From an uncultured bacterium (GTDB lineage: Bacteria; Actinomycetota; Coriobacteriia; Coriobacteriales; Eggerthellaceae), in assembly GCA_905214325.1 (NCBI GenBank), contig CAJMLT010000050.1:1-8499 (forward strand): a stretch of 8,499 nucleotides of DNA, given 5' to 3'. The notes under the pieces were generated by a model. The model was not told where the DNA came from. It did not search any database and worked only from the letters and a program-made list of their open reading frames with translations. This document shows positions 1 to 7,002 of this stretch, piece after piece. Both the position numbers and the translations under genes were made by a program. Each line of letters starts with the position of its first letter. Position 1 is the stretch's first letter.

Positions 1-20
1 GAAACATACCCCATAAAAAA

Positions 21-38
21 CTTTTTCTTTTTCTTTTC
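21..38. repeat. short CTTTTT tandem tract at the 3' end of putP
   Basis: Three copies of CTTTTT (the last one shortened) run from 21 to 38 and reach into the putP stop codon (TCA at 37-39 on the plus strand). On the putP transcript this is a purine tract directly after the stop, followed by an A5-G-T6 stretch. No GC-rich hairpin precedes a U-run in the 36 bases available, so I do not call a putP terminator here; it may lie outside the window. A similar pyrimidine tract occurs at 1628-1637 on the other side of the gene. Confidence 0.4.
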
Positions 39-1599
39 AGCAATCCGCATCCATATAAGAGTCGAATTCTTCGACTATTTCCTTGTCGGGAGCCTTGGTG
101 AGCAGAGAAACCACGACGATGGCAACGAGACCCAAAATGAAGGCGGGAAGCAATTCGTAAACGCCGAAAACGCCACCAAGGGGTTTGATGAAGCTGTGCC
201 ATATCAAAACAGTGGCCGTGCCCGTAACCATGCCCGCCAGAGCGCCGGCGAAATTCGTGCGACGCCAATAAAGACTCATGAGCATAAGAGGACCGAAGGA
301 GGCACCGAAGCCGGCCCAAGCATAGGAGACGACCTGAAAGATGGAGGAATTCTCGTCAAGAGCGATAACGATACCGAACAGGAGCACTGCAACGAGCGTA
401 AGGCGGGCAACGATCATAACCTGTGCATCGGTGGCATCCTTCTTTATAAGACCACGAAAGATGTTCTCGGCGACCGCGGAGCCGGAAATGAGCAAATATG
501 AGGACGAAGAGGACATCGATGCCGCGAAAATACCCGAAACCACCAAGCCACACATGAAAGCAGGGAGAATCATCTGGGAAAGCACGATGAATATATTCTC
601 GGCACTGGCCTGAGTAAGAAATTCGACCGGCAAAACGGCGCGACCGACAAGACCGATACACACCGCAGAGGCCAAGGATACGACGACCCACACCGTCGCG
701 ATGACGCGTGATTTCCGGATTTCATCGGAGTGACGCACGCTCATGAAGCGAACGAGAACCTGTGGCATACCGAAGTAACCCAGACCCCAGGCAAGACAGG
801 AGATGATGGCGATGACACCGTACTCTCCGGCTGCTCCGAAGACGGGCATGCCGTTTTCGATAACCTGTTTCCCTCCCTCGCCGAGAATCGGCGTCGCCAC
901 TTCCGTGCCCGAAAGAAAACCGGGGATCGACTGCAGGAAGACGATCGTATTATCGATGCCGCCCGCAGATGCCACCGAGCCGACGAACACGACGACGAGC
1001 GCGCAGATCATGATAGAACCTTGAATGAGATCGGTCGTACACACGGAAAGATAGCCGCCGACGAACGTATAGAGAAACACGATCAGAGCACCGAGGATCA
1101 TCATGGTTGCATAATCGAGACCGAAAAGCGTGGAGAACAGCTTGCCACACGTGACGAAGCAACTACCGACGTAGATGCAGAAGAAGAGCAGGATGATACA
1201 TGCGGCGATGGTCATCAGGATGTTCTTCTTGTCGTGGAAGCGATTGGAGAAGAAGTCGGGTAAGGTGATGGCGTTTCCGGCGACCTGCGAGTATTTGCGC
1301 AAACGCTTCGCAACGAAAAGCCAATTGAGATACGTGCCGATCGCAAGGCCCACGGCGGTCCACATCGCGTCCGAAGCACCCATGAAATATGCGATACCCG
1401 GCAGGCCCATGAGGAGCCAACCCGACATATCCGAAGCCTCGGCCGACAGCGCCGTCAACCAGGGACCGAGGCCGCGACCGCCGAGAAAATAGTTTTCCGT
1501 TGACTGATTCGACCGCTTCGCGTAAACGAATCCGATAACGACGACCACGATGAAGTAGATGAGCATCGCCAATACAATCCAAAAATCATTGGAAACCAT
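37..1599 (-). CDS. putP: sodium/proline symporter (SSS family, PutP type)
   Basis: An inner-membrane sodium:solute symporter, most likely importing proline with Na+. The 520-residue product is slightly longer than Escherichia coli PutP (about 502) and is hydrophobic throughout, with about 13 predicted helices. PutP hallmarks seen in the sequence are the N-terminal block ending in NYFLGGRGLGPW (residues 36-47), the ALSAEASDMSGWLLMGLPG stretch (50-68) whose Asp57 matches the Na+-linked Asp55 of E. coli PutP, LPDFF (113-117), and a Ser-rich segment FAASMSSSSSYLLISGSA (358-375) where the Na2-site Ser/Thr pair lies in helix 9 (Thr341 of E. coli is Ser here). The start is ATG at 1599-1597 with a modest AGAGAG site just upstream. 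It is divergent from the aspartate aminotransferase gene. No putA or other proline catabolic gene is in view. The family is certain from motifs; proline as substrate is inferred from similarity. Confidence 0.9.
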   Translation of the reverse strand: MVSNDFWIVLAMLIYFIVVVVIGFVYAKRSNQSTENYFLGGRGLGPWLTALSAEASDMSGWLLMGLPGIAYFMGASDAMWTAVGLAIGTYLNWLFVAKRLRKYSQVAGNAITLPDFFSNRFHDKKNILMTIAACIILLFFCIYVGSCFVTCGKLFSTLFGLDYATMMILGALIVFLYTFVGGYLSVCTTDLIQGSIMICALVVVFVGSVASAGGIDNTIVFLQSIPGFLSGTEVATPILGEGGKQVIENGMPVFGAAGEYGVIAIISCLAWGLGYFGMPQVLVRFMSVRHSDEIRKSRVIATVWVVVSLASAVCIGLVGRAVLPVEFLTQASAENIFIVLSQMILPAFMCGLVVSGIFAASMSSSSSYLLISGSAVAENIFRGLIKKDATDAQVMIVARLTLVAVLLFGIVIALDENSSIFQVVSYAWAGFGASFGPLMLMSLYWRRTNFAGALAGMVTGTATVLIWHSFIKPLGGVFGVYELLPAFILGLVAIVVVSLLTKAPDKEIVEEFDSYMDADC

Positions 1600-1654
1600 A
1601 TCAACTCTCTTTTCAATTGTTCAATGCTTTTTCTTTTGCCCGTAAGCCTCACGG

Positions 1655-1660
1655 ATTATA
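1655..1660 (-). promoter_or_regulatory. candidate -10 element of the putP promoter
   Basis: On the minus strand this is a perfect TATAAT, 56 bases upstream of the putP start. The bases 16-18 upstream of it (around 1677-1684) give no good -35 match, and there is no TG extension, so an activator may be needed. It shares four bases with a plus-strand -10 candidate. Confidence 0.45.
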
Positions 1661-1662
1661 CT
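1657..1662 (+). promoter_or_regulatory. candidate -10 element of the aspartate aminotransferase promoter
   Basis: TATACT (five of six consensus positions) lies 61 bases before the chosen start at 1724. A weak -35 candidate, TTGCCC, sits at 1636-1641 with a short 15-base spacer. Expected transcription start is near 1669. It overlaps the opposing TATAAT. Confidence 0.4.
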
Positions 1663-1711
1663 GGATAGATCGCGCAGTCTTCGGCACTTTCGCGTGATAG
1701 AGCAAAATATG

Positions 1712-1717
1712 AAAGGA
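1712..1717 (+). promoter_or_regulatory. ribosome-binding site that decides the aspT start
   Basis: AAAGGA lies six bases before ATG 1724. Earlier in-frame starts exist (GTG 1694, ATG 1709), but neither has a purine-rich site at a suitable distance, and the extra residues are not part of the family fold. I therefore use 1724. Confidence 0.65.
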
Positions 1718-1723
1718 AGAGGT

Positions 1724-3010
1724 ATGTCAACATTCGACAAGATGACACCCGCAGAGCTTACCACTCTCAAAAACGCGCTCATGGAAGAGTACGAGACGTA
1801 TCGTGCGCAAGGACTCTCGCTGAACATGGCACGTGGTAAGCCGGCTGCGAACCAGCTCGATCTCAGCATGGACATGCTCGACATCCTCCCCTCCACCGAC
1901 GCCTGCAAGGCACAGGATGGATCCGATCTGCGCAACTATGGCGTTCTCGACGGCCTACCGGAGGCTAAGAAGCTCATGGCCTCGATGCTCGATGACTCCG
2001 CCGATAACACGTTGGTGTTCGGCAACTCCAGCCTCAACATCATGTATGACACCGTCATGCGCTGCTGGGTCTTCGGCACACTCGGCTCCCAGCCTTGGTG
2101 CACATTGCCCGAAGTCAAATTCATCTGCCCCGTCCCCGGTTACGATCGTCACTTCGGTGTGACCGAAGCCTTCGGTATCAAAATGGTTACCGTCGCCATG
2201 AACGAAGACGGACCCGACATGGATGCTATCGAAACACTGGTCGCCGACGACGCTTCCTTTAAGGGCATCTGGTGCGTTCCCAAGTATTCCAACCCCGGTG
2301 GTGTCACCTATTCCGATGACGTGGTGCGCCGTCTGGCATCCATGAAGTGTGCCGCCGAGGACTTCCGCATCTTCTGGGACAACGCCTACACGGTCCACCA
2401 TCTCTTCGACGACGTAGACGAACAGGATCAGCTCCTCGATATCGCACAAGCGTGCGTACAAGCCGGTCATCCCGATCGCTACTTCAAGTTCGCCTCCACT
2501 TCGAAAATCACCTTCCCCGGCGCAGGCATCTCCGCCTTGGCGGCAAGTGCCGATAATGTAGCCGACATCAAAAAGCGCATGGGCGCCCAAACGATCGGGC
2601 ATGACAAACTGAACCAGGAACGCCACGTCCGCTTCCTGAAGGACGCCGAAGGAATCGCGGCTCACATGGCCAAGCACGCCGCCATTCTGCGTCCCAAGTT
2701 CGATCTTGTACTGGCCTTGCTCGAAGAAGGCCTCGCCGAAACCGGCTGTGGATCCTGGAGCAAGCCACGCGGTGGCTATTTCGTTTCGTTCGACGCACCC
2801 GCCGGTACGGCGCAGCGCATCGTCACCTTGGCAAAGGAGGCCGGTGTAACCATGACGGGAGCGGGTGCAACGTATCCCTACAAGAACGATCCTCTGGATT
2901 CCAACATCCGCATTGCCCCCACCCTACCTCCGCTGGAAGAGCTAGAGCAGGCCATCAGGGTATTCGTCTGCTGCGTGAAGCTGGCGAGCGTCGAAAAGCT
3001 CTTGGGCTAA
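1724..3010 (+). CDS. aspT: aspartate aminotransferase, type Ic (AspT / Aminotran_MocR group)
   Basis: A cytosolic PLP-dependent fold-type I transaminase, expected to interconvert L-aspartate plus 2-oxoglutarate with oxaloacetate plus L-glutamate. The 428-residue product has the usual length for this group, best known from Corynebacterium glutamicum AspT. Seen in order: N-terminal LNMARGKPA (33-41, substrate-site loop), NYGVLDG (71-77), CPVPGYDRHF (135-144), PKYSNPGG (186-193, the Asn-Pro pair that contacts PLP), FWDNAY (217-222, Asp219 for the pyridine nitrogen), STSKITFPGAG (258-268, Lys261 as Schiff-base lysine), and NIRIAPT (394-400, Arg396 for the substrate carboxylate). All catalytic positions appear intact. 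The start is set by AAAGGA six bases upstream of ATG 1724. It forms its own transcription unit, ending in a strong terminator at 3043-3072. It could feed L-Asp to the D-aspartate genes further right, but that link is inference. Confidence 0.88.
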   Translation: MSTFDKMTPAELTTLKNALMEEYETYRAQGLSLNMARGKPAANQLDLSMDMLDILPSTDACKAQDGSDLRNYGVLDGLPEAKKLMASMLDDSADNTLVFGNSSLNIMYDTVMRCWVFGTLGSQPWCTLPEVKFICPVPGYDRHFGVTEAFGIKMVTVAMNEDGPDMDAIETLVADDASFKGIWCVPKYSNPGGVTYSDDVVRRLASMKCAAEDFRIFWDNAYTVHHLFDDVDEQDQLLDIAQACVQAGHPDRYFKFASTSKITFPGAGISALAASADNVADIKKRMGAQTIGHDKLNQERHVRFLKDAEGIAAHMAKHAAILRPKFDLVLALLEEGLAETGCGSWSKPRGGYFVSFDAPAGTAQRIVTLAKEAGVTMTGAGATYPYKNDPLDSNIRIAPTLPPLEELEQAIRVFVCCVKLASVEKLLG

Positions 3011-3042
3011 GGATGGCCTCCTTGACCCGAACATCGACTTCT

Positions 3043-3072
3043 AAAAAGAACCCCTCACGAGGGGTTCTTTTT
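3043..3072 (+). terminator. strong intrinsic terminator after aspT
   Basis: A perfect inverted repeat: the left arm 3043-3056 (A5 then GAACCCCTC) is the exact reverse complement of the right arm 3059-3072, with a practical loop of CACG. The GC core is followed by T5. Because the left arm begins with A5, it can also work for transcripts arriving from the right, although no gene there points this way. It begins 32 bases after the aspT stop and ends two bases before the next start codon. Confidence 0.92.
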
Positions 3073-3074
3073 AG

Positions 3075-4340
3075 ATGACCACCCCCGACACACGCACCAC
3101 ACCACCATCGACGAAGGCCTCCCCGTTCACTTTCATTCTCGTCTTCGGCGTGGTGAGCTGCCTTATGGACATCGTCTATCAGGGAGCACTCTCCATTCAA
3201 GGACCGCTGCTTCTGTCGCTGGGAGCCTCAGCCGGACTCGTCGGTATCGTATCGGGACTGGGAGAGGCGACTTCCCTCATCGGACGCTTGATATCGGGCC
3301 CTGCCGCCGACCGAACGGGCCGTTACTGGCTTTTCGCCATCCTGGGTTACGCTGCAACGGCCATCGCCGTTCCCGCTATGGGTTTCGTCGGTAGCATAGT
3401 CGGAGTTTCCGCCCTGGTTATTTTCGAGCGATTCGGTAAATCTCTGCGCACCCCCTCACGCGATGCCATGCTTTCCCATGCCGCCAGTGCGGTTGGAAAA
3501 GGAAAGGGATTCGCCCTCCATGAGATGATGGACCAGATCGGAGCCATGGCAGGCCCCCTTATCGTGGCCGGCATACTGTCGGCCACCCACAACGCCTACG
3601 GACCCGCTTTGGGCATCCTCGCCATCCCCGGTGCAATCGCCCTCATCGTGTTGCTGGTGCTGCGCCGCAGAGTGCCCAACCCCTCGACCTTCGAGGAAGA
3701 CGAAGCGTCGAAAGTCGATACGTCCATCTCCGGCAAGGTCACCGACGATCAGAAACCCACATCGAAACGCCCGTCACGCCGACAAAGCAAAAAGCTTCCC
3801 GGTATCTTCTGGATATACACGTGCTTCTGTGGAATCGCGCTCGCCGGCGTCGGCACCTTCGGCGTCATGTCCTACCACATGGTGGACACGGGTCTATTCG
3901 ACACTCCCGCAATACCCGTGCTCTACGCCATAGCCATGGGAGTCGATGCTTTGTTCGCCCTGATAACAGGCTCTCTTTACGACAAAATAGGCACAAAGGC
4001 CCTTCTGTTCCTACCCATTGTTTCGGCGCTTATCCCCTGCTTCGTGTTTACCCAGAACCACGTCGTCATCATCGCAGGCGTCATGCTGTGGGGTGCGAGT
4101 TTGGGCATTCAGGAGTCGACCATGCGCGCCGCCGTAGCCGATATGGTTCCCGGAAACAGGCGCGCCAGCTCCTATGGCATGTTTTCGGTTGCCGTGGGCG
4201 TGGGCGCCCTGATCGGCGGAATCGTCGTGGGTCTTCTCTATGATGTCTCCCCTTCCGCCATTATGGCCTATTCCATCGTCACGGAAAGCATCGCTCTCAT
4301 CATCTTGGCCATAACCCTGAATAAGCAGAAAAGGCGCTGA
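3075..4340 (+). CDS. MFS transporter, substrate unknown
   Basis: A 421-residue major facilitator superfamily protein of the cytoplasmic membrane, of typical length, with about 12 hydrophobic helices in two halves. Helix 1 begins near residue 18. The loop between helices 2 and 3 carries a motif-A-like GPAADRTGRYW (75-85), and the second half has the matching YDKIGTKA (302-309). RTPSRDAML (125-133) resembles the helix 4-5 region of several drug/sugar-type MFS families. A long, highly charged loop (about 198-242, rich in Arg, Lys, Glu and Ser) separates helices 6 and 7. The start is odd: ATG 3075 is preceded directly by an in-frame TAG (3072-3074), lies two bases after the terminator, has no Shine-Dalgarno site, and is the only start before helix 1. 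The mRNA may be leaderless, or expression may rely on terminator read-through. Substrate cannot be told from sequence alone. Confidence 0.85.
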   Translation: MTTPDTRTTPPSTKASPFTFILVFGVVSCLMDIVYQGALSIQGPLLLSLGASAGLVGIVSGLGEATSLIGRLISGPAADRTGRYWLFAILGYAATAIAVPAMGFVGSIVGVSALVIFERFGKSLRTPSRDAMLSHAASAVGKGKGFALHEMMDQIGAMAGPLIVAGILSATHNAYGPALGILAIPGAIALIVLLVLRRRVPNPSTFEEDEASKVDTSISGKVTDDQKPTSKRPSRRQSKKLPGIFWIYTCFCGIALAGVGTFGVMSYHMVDTGLFDTPAIPVLYAIAMGVDALFALITGSLYDKIGTKALLFLPIVSALIPCFVFTQNHVVIIAGVMLWGASLGIQESTMRAAVADMVPGNRRASSYGMFSVAVGVGALIGGIVVGLLYDVSPSAIMAYSIVTESIALIILAITLNKQKRR

Positions 4341-4366
4341 GCGTTGAGCGATTTTCGTTTAACGCT
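4340..4366 (+). terminator. weak hairpin between the convergent MFS and asnH-like genes
   Basis: AGCGTT (4340-4345) pairs with AACGCT (4361-4366), and the stem continues inward through GAGCG/CGTTT with two G-U pairs around an ATTTT loop, about 11 pairs in a plus-strand transcript. It overlaps the stop codons of both convergent genes (4338-4340 and 4359-4361). No U-run follows on either strand, so termination would be weak or factor-dependent. Confidence 0.3.
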
Positions 4367-6245
4367 TGATAAAGTATTCGTCGAACCATACCAAGAAGCA
4401 GTAGATGGTCCAAATTTTCTTCATATTCTTGCTCTTCCCGTTTTTGTGATCATCAAGAAGAGCAAGAATTCCATTGGTATTGAAGAAACTGCTCGCCATC
4501 TCACTTTCGAATACCGCGCGAACGCGATCATAGTATTTGTCCTGCCTGAGCCAAGCATCGAGCGGTGTAACAAAACCAATCTTTGGGCGGGTAGCGCTCT
4601 CATTTGAAAGAATCTTCCTGGCTGCCCTGCGCAGTGCCGGCTTGGTTGAATTACGCGTAACGCGATAACGAGCAGGTAGAGCAAGCGCTGCAGCAAGCAC
4701 CTCCCTGTCGAGATAGGGCACACGCAACTCGAGTGAATGAGCCATGCTCATCTTGTCGGCTTTCTGCAGAATGTCTAAGGGGAGCCATATGTTCATATCG
4801 GCGTATTGCATCTGCGTTACTTCATCGAACGACTTCACTTCACTGAATATATCCGCCGTATAGAATTCCGGACGCTGCGTGCCGGTTTGTCCCTTCAAGA
4901 GGGCCATACTTTCCTCAAATGAGAACACATATGTATTCCTGATATAGCGCTTAGATAGTGGATAGCATCCGCGCATAAGAAAACGACGTCCATGGACCGC
5001 AGGAAGTTTTTCGGCCACGCTTCCCAAAACCATGCGCAACATCTGAGGCAGATGCATATACGACTCGAAATCCAAACATTCTTGATAGTAGCTATATCCA
5101 CCGAATAGTTCATCAGCACCTTCGCCTGATAAAACAACCTTTACCCGTTCGCTCGCCTCCTTCGCTACGAAATGAAGAGGGATGGCCGAAGGATTGGGAA
5201 GGGGCTCATCCATGTGATACTGAACAAAAGGAACCGCATCGAAGAAATCATCTGCCGATATTTCCGAACTGAAATTCTGAACTCCGATCGATGCAGCAAA
5301 ATCCTTCGCAACACCGAGTTCGGAATACCGCTGTTCAGCATAGCCCACCGAAAAAGATTGAACGGGCTTCAGCCTCGAGACCTCGCGGGTTATCAAACTC
5401 GAATCGACACCGGCGGAAAGAAAACAACCGACCTCCACATCGGCGTTCAGGTGAACTCGGCAGGATCCCTGTACCGCTTCGTAAATTTCATCAGACCATT
5501 GATCCATGGTCTTAGATTCATCAATATCGTATTCAAAGGAATGATATTTTTTAATATTCATCCTGCCATCGCGATACGTGAAGCAATGACCTGCTGGTAA
5601 CTTGAACACATTTTTGAAGAGCGTTGCATTATTGGGTAGGTACTCGAAACACAAATACTGGAGCAGCATCTGCCGATTGAACTCTTTGTGAAAATGCGGG
5701 TGCCTGAGAAACGCCTTGATTTCAGAACCGAATATGAAGTCCTGATAAAGACCCTCATCACCACCCGTCGCTGTATCCCGTGAGCCTCGCGCATCAAAAT
5801 AGTAGTAAAAGGGCTTGATGCCGAAAATATCACGAGCACCGAAAATTTCACCCGACCGCGTGTCATAGACGACAAAGGCATACATGCCGCGCAGCCGTGG
5901 GAGTAAACCTTCGTGATACTGCTCCCACCCATGTATAAGTACTTCCGAATCGCAACGCGTTTTGAACGTATGACCAAGCGCCGAAAGCTCTTCACGAAGT
6001 TTATCGTGGTTATAAATTTCACCGTTGAAACAAAGAACGAGACTGGCATCTTCATTGATCATCGGTTGACTGCCGGCTTCCAAATCTACGATGGAAAGAC
6101 GACGAAACCCCAAAGCGACACGCCCATCGAGATAATACCCCTCGGAATCGGGCCCGCGATGGGCGATACTATCACCCATATGCGTGATTACTCCTCGAGC
6201 ATCAAAGTCGACCGGCACTGATTGAAACCCCGCAAAACCACACAT
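4359..6245 (-). CDS. asnH: glutamine-dependent asparagine synthetase homologue, probably D-Asp cross-bridge amidase (AsnH-like)
   Basis: A 628-residue cytosolic ATP- and glutamine-dependent amidotransferase. The N-terminal class-II glutaminase domain (about 1-195) starts MCGFAGF with nucleophile Cys2, followed by HRGPD (29-33), RRLSI (48-52), NGEIYN (74-79) and CDSE (98-101). The synthetase domain has the PP-loop SAGVDSS (277-283, with Ala in place of the usual first Gly), HMDEP (344-348), SGEGADELFGGY (373-384), and DKMSMAHSLELRVP (497-510). The start ATG 6245-6243 is fixed by Cys2 having to follow Met1 and by AAGGGA upstream; a longer reading frame reaches back into the racemase gene. Third and last gene of the operon. 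Family membership is certain. By motif it could simply make L-asparagine (AsnB). Its place after an aspartate racemase and a D-Asp ligase suggests instead a role like Lactococcus lactis AsnH, which amidates D-Asp in the peptidoglycan cross-bridge. The symbol reflects this inference. Confidence 0.85.
   Translation of the reverse strand: MCGFAGFQSVPVDFDARGVITHMGDSIAHRGPDSEGYYLDGRVALGFRRLSIVDLEAGSQPMINEDASLVLCFNGEIYNHDKLREELSALGHTFKTRCDSEVLIHGWEQYHEGLLPRLRGMYAFVVYDTRSGEIFGARDIFGIKPFYYYFDARGSRDTATGGDEGLYQDFIFGSEIKAFLRHPHFHKEFNRQMLLQYLCFEYLPNNATLFKNVFKLPAGHCFTYRDGRMNIKKYHSFEYDIDESKTMDQWSDEIYEAVQGSCRVHLNADVEVGCFLSAGVDSSLITREVSRLKPVQSFSVGYAEQRYSELGVAKDFAASIGVQNFSSEISADDFFDAVPFVQYHMDEPLPNPSAIPLHFVAKEASERVKVVLSGEGADELFGGYSYYQECLDFESYMHLPQMLRMVLGSVAEKLPAVHGRRFLMRGCYPLSKRYIRNTYVFSFEESMALLKGQTGTQRPEFYTADIFSEVKSFDEVTQMQYADMNIWLPLDILQKADKMSMAHSLELRVPYLDREVLAAALALPARYRVTRNSTKPALRRAARKILSNESATRPKIGFVTPLDAWLRQDKYYDRVRAVFESEMASSFFNTNGILALLDDHKNGKSKNMKKIWTIYCFLVWFDEYFIKR
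4425..4469. repeat. perfect 13-bp inverted repeat inside the 3' end of the asnH-like gene
   Basis: ATTCTTGCTCTTC (4425-4437) and GAAGAGCAAGAAT (4457-4469) are exact reverse complements, separated by 19 bases that contain the palindrome TGATCA. It lies within codons for the C-terminal stretch around residues 593-607, 64 bases or more from the stop. No T-run follows on either strand. Confidence 0.7.
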
Positions 6246-6250
6246 TGCTT

Positions 6251-6256
6251 TCCCTT
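6251..6256 (-). promoter_or_regulatory. ribosome-binding site of the asnH-like gene
   Basis: AAGGGA on the minus strand ends five bases before the start codon at 6245 and overlaps by one base the racemase TGA stop (6258-6256). It supports the Cys2 start and suggests coupled translation. Confidence 0.7.
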
Positions 6257-7002
6257 CACATTTTTTTACTTGCAGCAGGTTTAACGGCGCACCCCGAAAG
6301 CACAACCGACCGCACGGCCAATGATTGCAGAGAATCAATTACGTACGGACAGTCGAGACCTAATGCCGAATGAGCAACGGACAATTCAGTGCACCCCAGA
6401 ATCAGCGTGTCACACCCAATCCGAATAAGTGACCGATAAAGACCGAGCAGTTCCTCACGTAAAACGGGCTTTCCCGCTTTTACCTTTTGGTATATCAACG
6501 CATCTATATGCTTTTGAGTATTCTCATCGGGATACCGACATTCCATACCCATACGGTTCAACGAATGCTCGTACATGCCGCCGACACGAGTGCCCTCCGT
6601 GCAAAGCACGCCGACACAATGAGCACCTTGCTCGTAACAGGAATACACACCTTCATGGATGATATTGAGCAAGGGAATCGTCAGTGTGTTCTGAATTTCA
6701 CAGTAAAAGAAATGGGCCGTGTTGCATGGAATTACCACGTAGTCACAGCCTGCTTGCTCAAGCTTACGCGCTCCTTCGATCAAGCAGCCCAACGGCGAAA
6801 TGTTGCTTCGCCCAAGAATGTACGCGCTGCGATCAGGAATACGCGCATAGTTAAGAATTATCGCATCGACATTATCTTGATCGGTTTCAGCATCGGTCGC
6901 AGCAATAAGCATTTCAAAGAAATATGCGGTTTCAGCCGGCCCTAGACCGCCGAGTATTCCCACACATTTATGCTCTTCCTGTTGCGTAATTCCAAGAGTC
7001 AT
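6256..7002 (-). CDS. racD: aspartate racemase, PLP-independent (Asp/Glu/hydantoin racemase family)
   Basis: A 248-residue cytosolic racemase expected to convert L-Asp to D-Asp without a cofactor, using two cysteines as acid and base. Both are present: Cys93 in IPCNTAH (91-97) and Cys204 in LGCTEL (202-207). The N-terminus has GILGGLGPAET (15-25), the signature of the aspartate racemase branch; glutamate racemases (MurI) start with a GVFDSGxGG-type block instead. Length fits the 230-250 of the family. I chose ATG 7002, which overlaps the ligase TGA as ATGA, the usual sign of translational coupling. A longer frame adds 32 residues that lie over the ligase gene and have no family match, and no strong ribosome-binding site is visible before either start. 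It sits between a D-Asp ligase and an asparagine synthetase homologue, which makes D-Asp for peptidoglycan the most likely purpose. Substrate preference is inferred from family and context. Confidence 0.87.
   Translation of the reverse strand: MTLGITQQEEHKCVGILGGLGPAETAYFFEMLIAATDAETDQDNVDAIILNYARIPDRSAYILGRSNISPLGCLIEGARKLEQAGCDYVVIPCNTAHFFYCEIQNTLTIPLLNIIHEGVYSCYEQGAHCVGVLCTEGTRVGGMYEHSLNRMGMECRYPDENTQKHIDALIYQKVKAGKPVLREELLGLYRSLIRIGCDTLILGCTELSVAHSALGLDCPYVIDSLQSLAVRSVVLSGCAVKPAASKKM

Noticed and set aside
730..1263. A 177-codon plus-strand frame opposite putP
   Set aside because: Its composition (strings of Asp, Glu, His and Arg) is what the antisense of a GC-rich membrane-protein gene gives; no domain is visible.
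1955..2677. A 240-codon minus-strand frame opposite aspT
   Set aside because: It is an antisense shadow of a gene with all catalytic motifs intact; GC-rich codon usage keeps the opposite frame open.
6246..6338. Upstream in-frame extension of the asparagine synthetase homologue
   Set aside because: Class-II glutaminases need the Cys directly after the initiator Met; MCGFAGF starts at 6245 with its own AAGGGA site, and the extension lies over the racemase gene.
6256..7002. Glutamate racemase (MurI) as identity of the racemase
   Set aside because: The N-terminal GILGGLGPAET block and operon context match aspartate racemases, not MurI.
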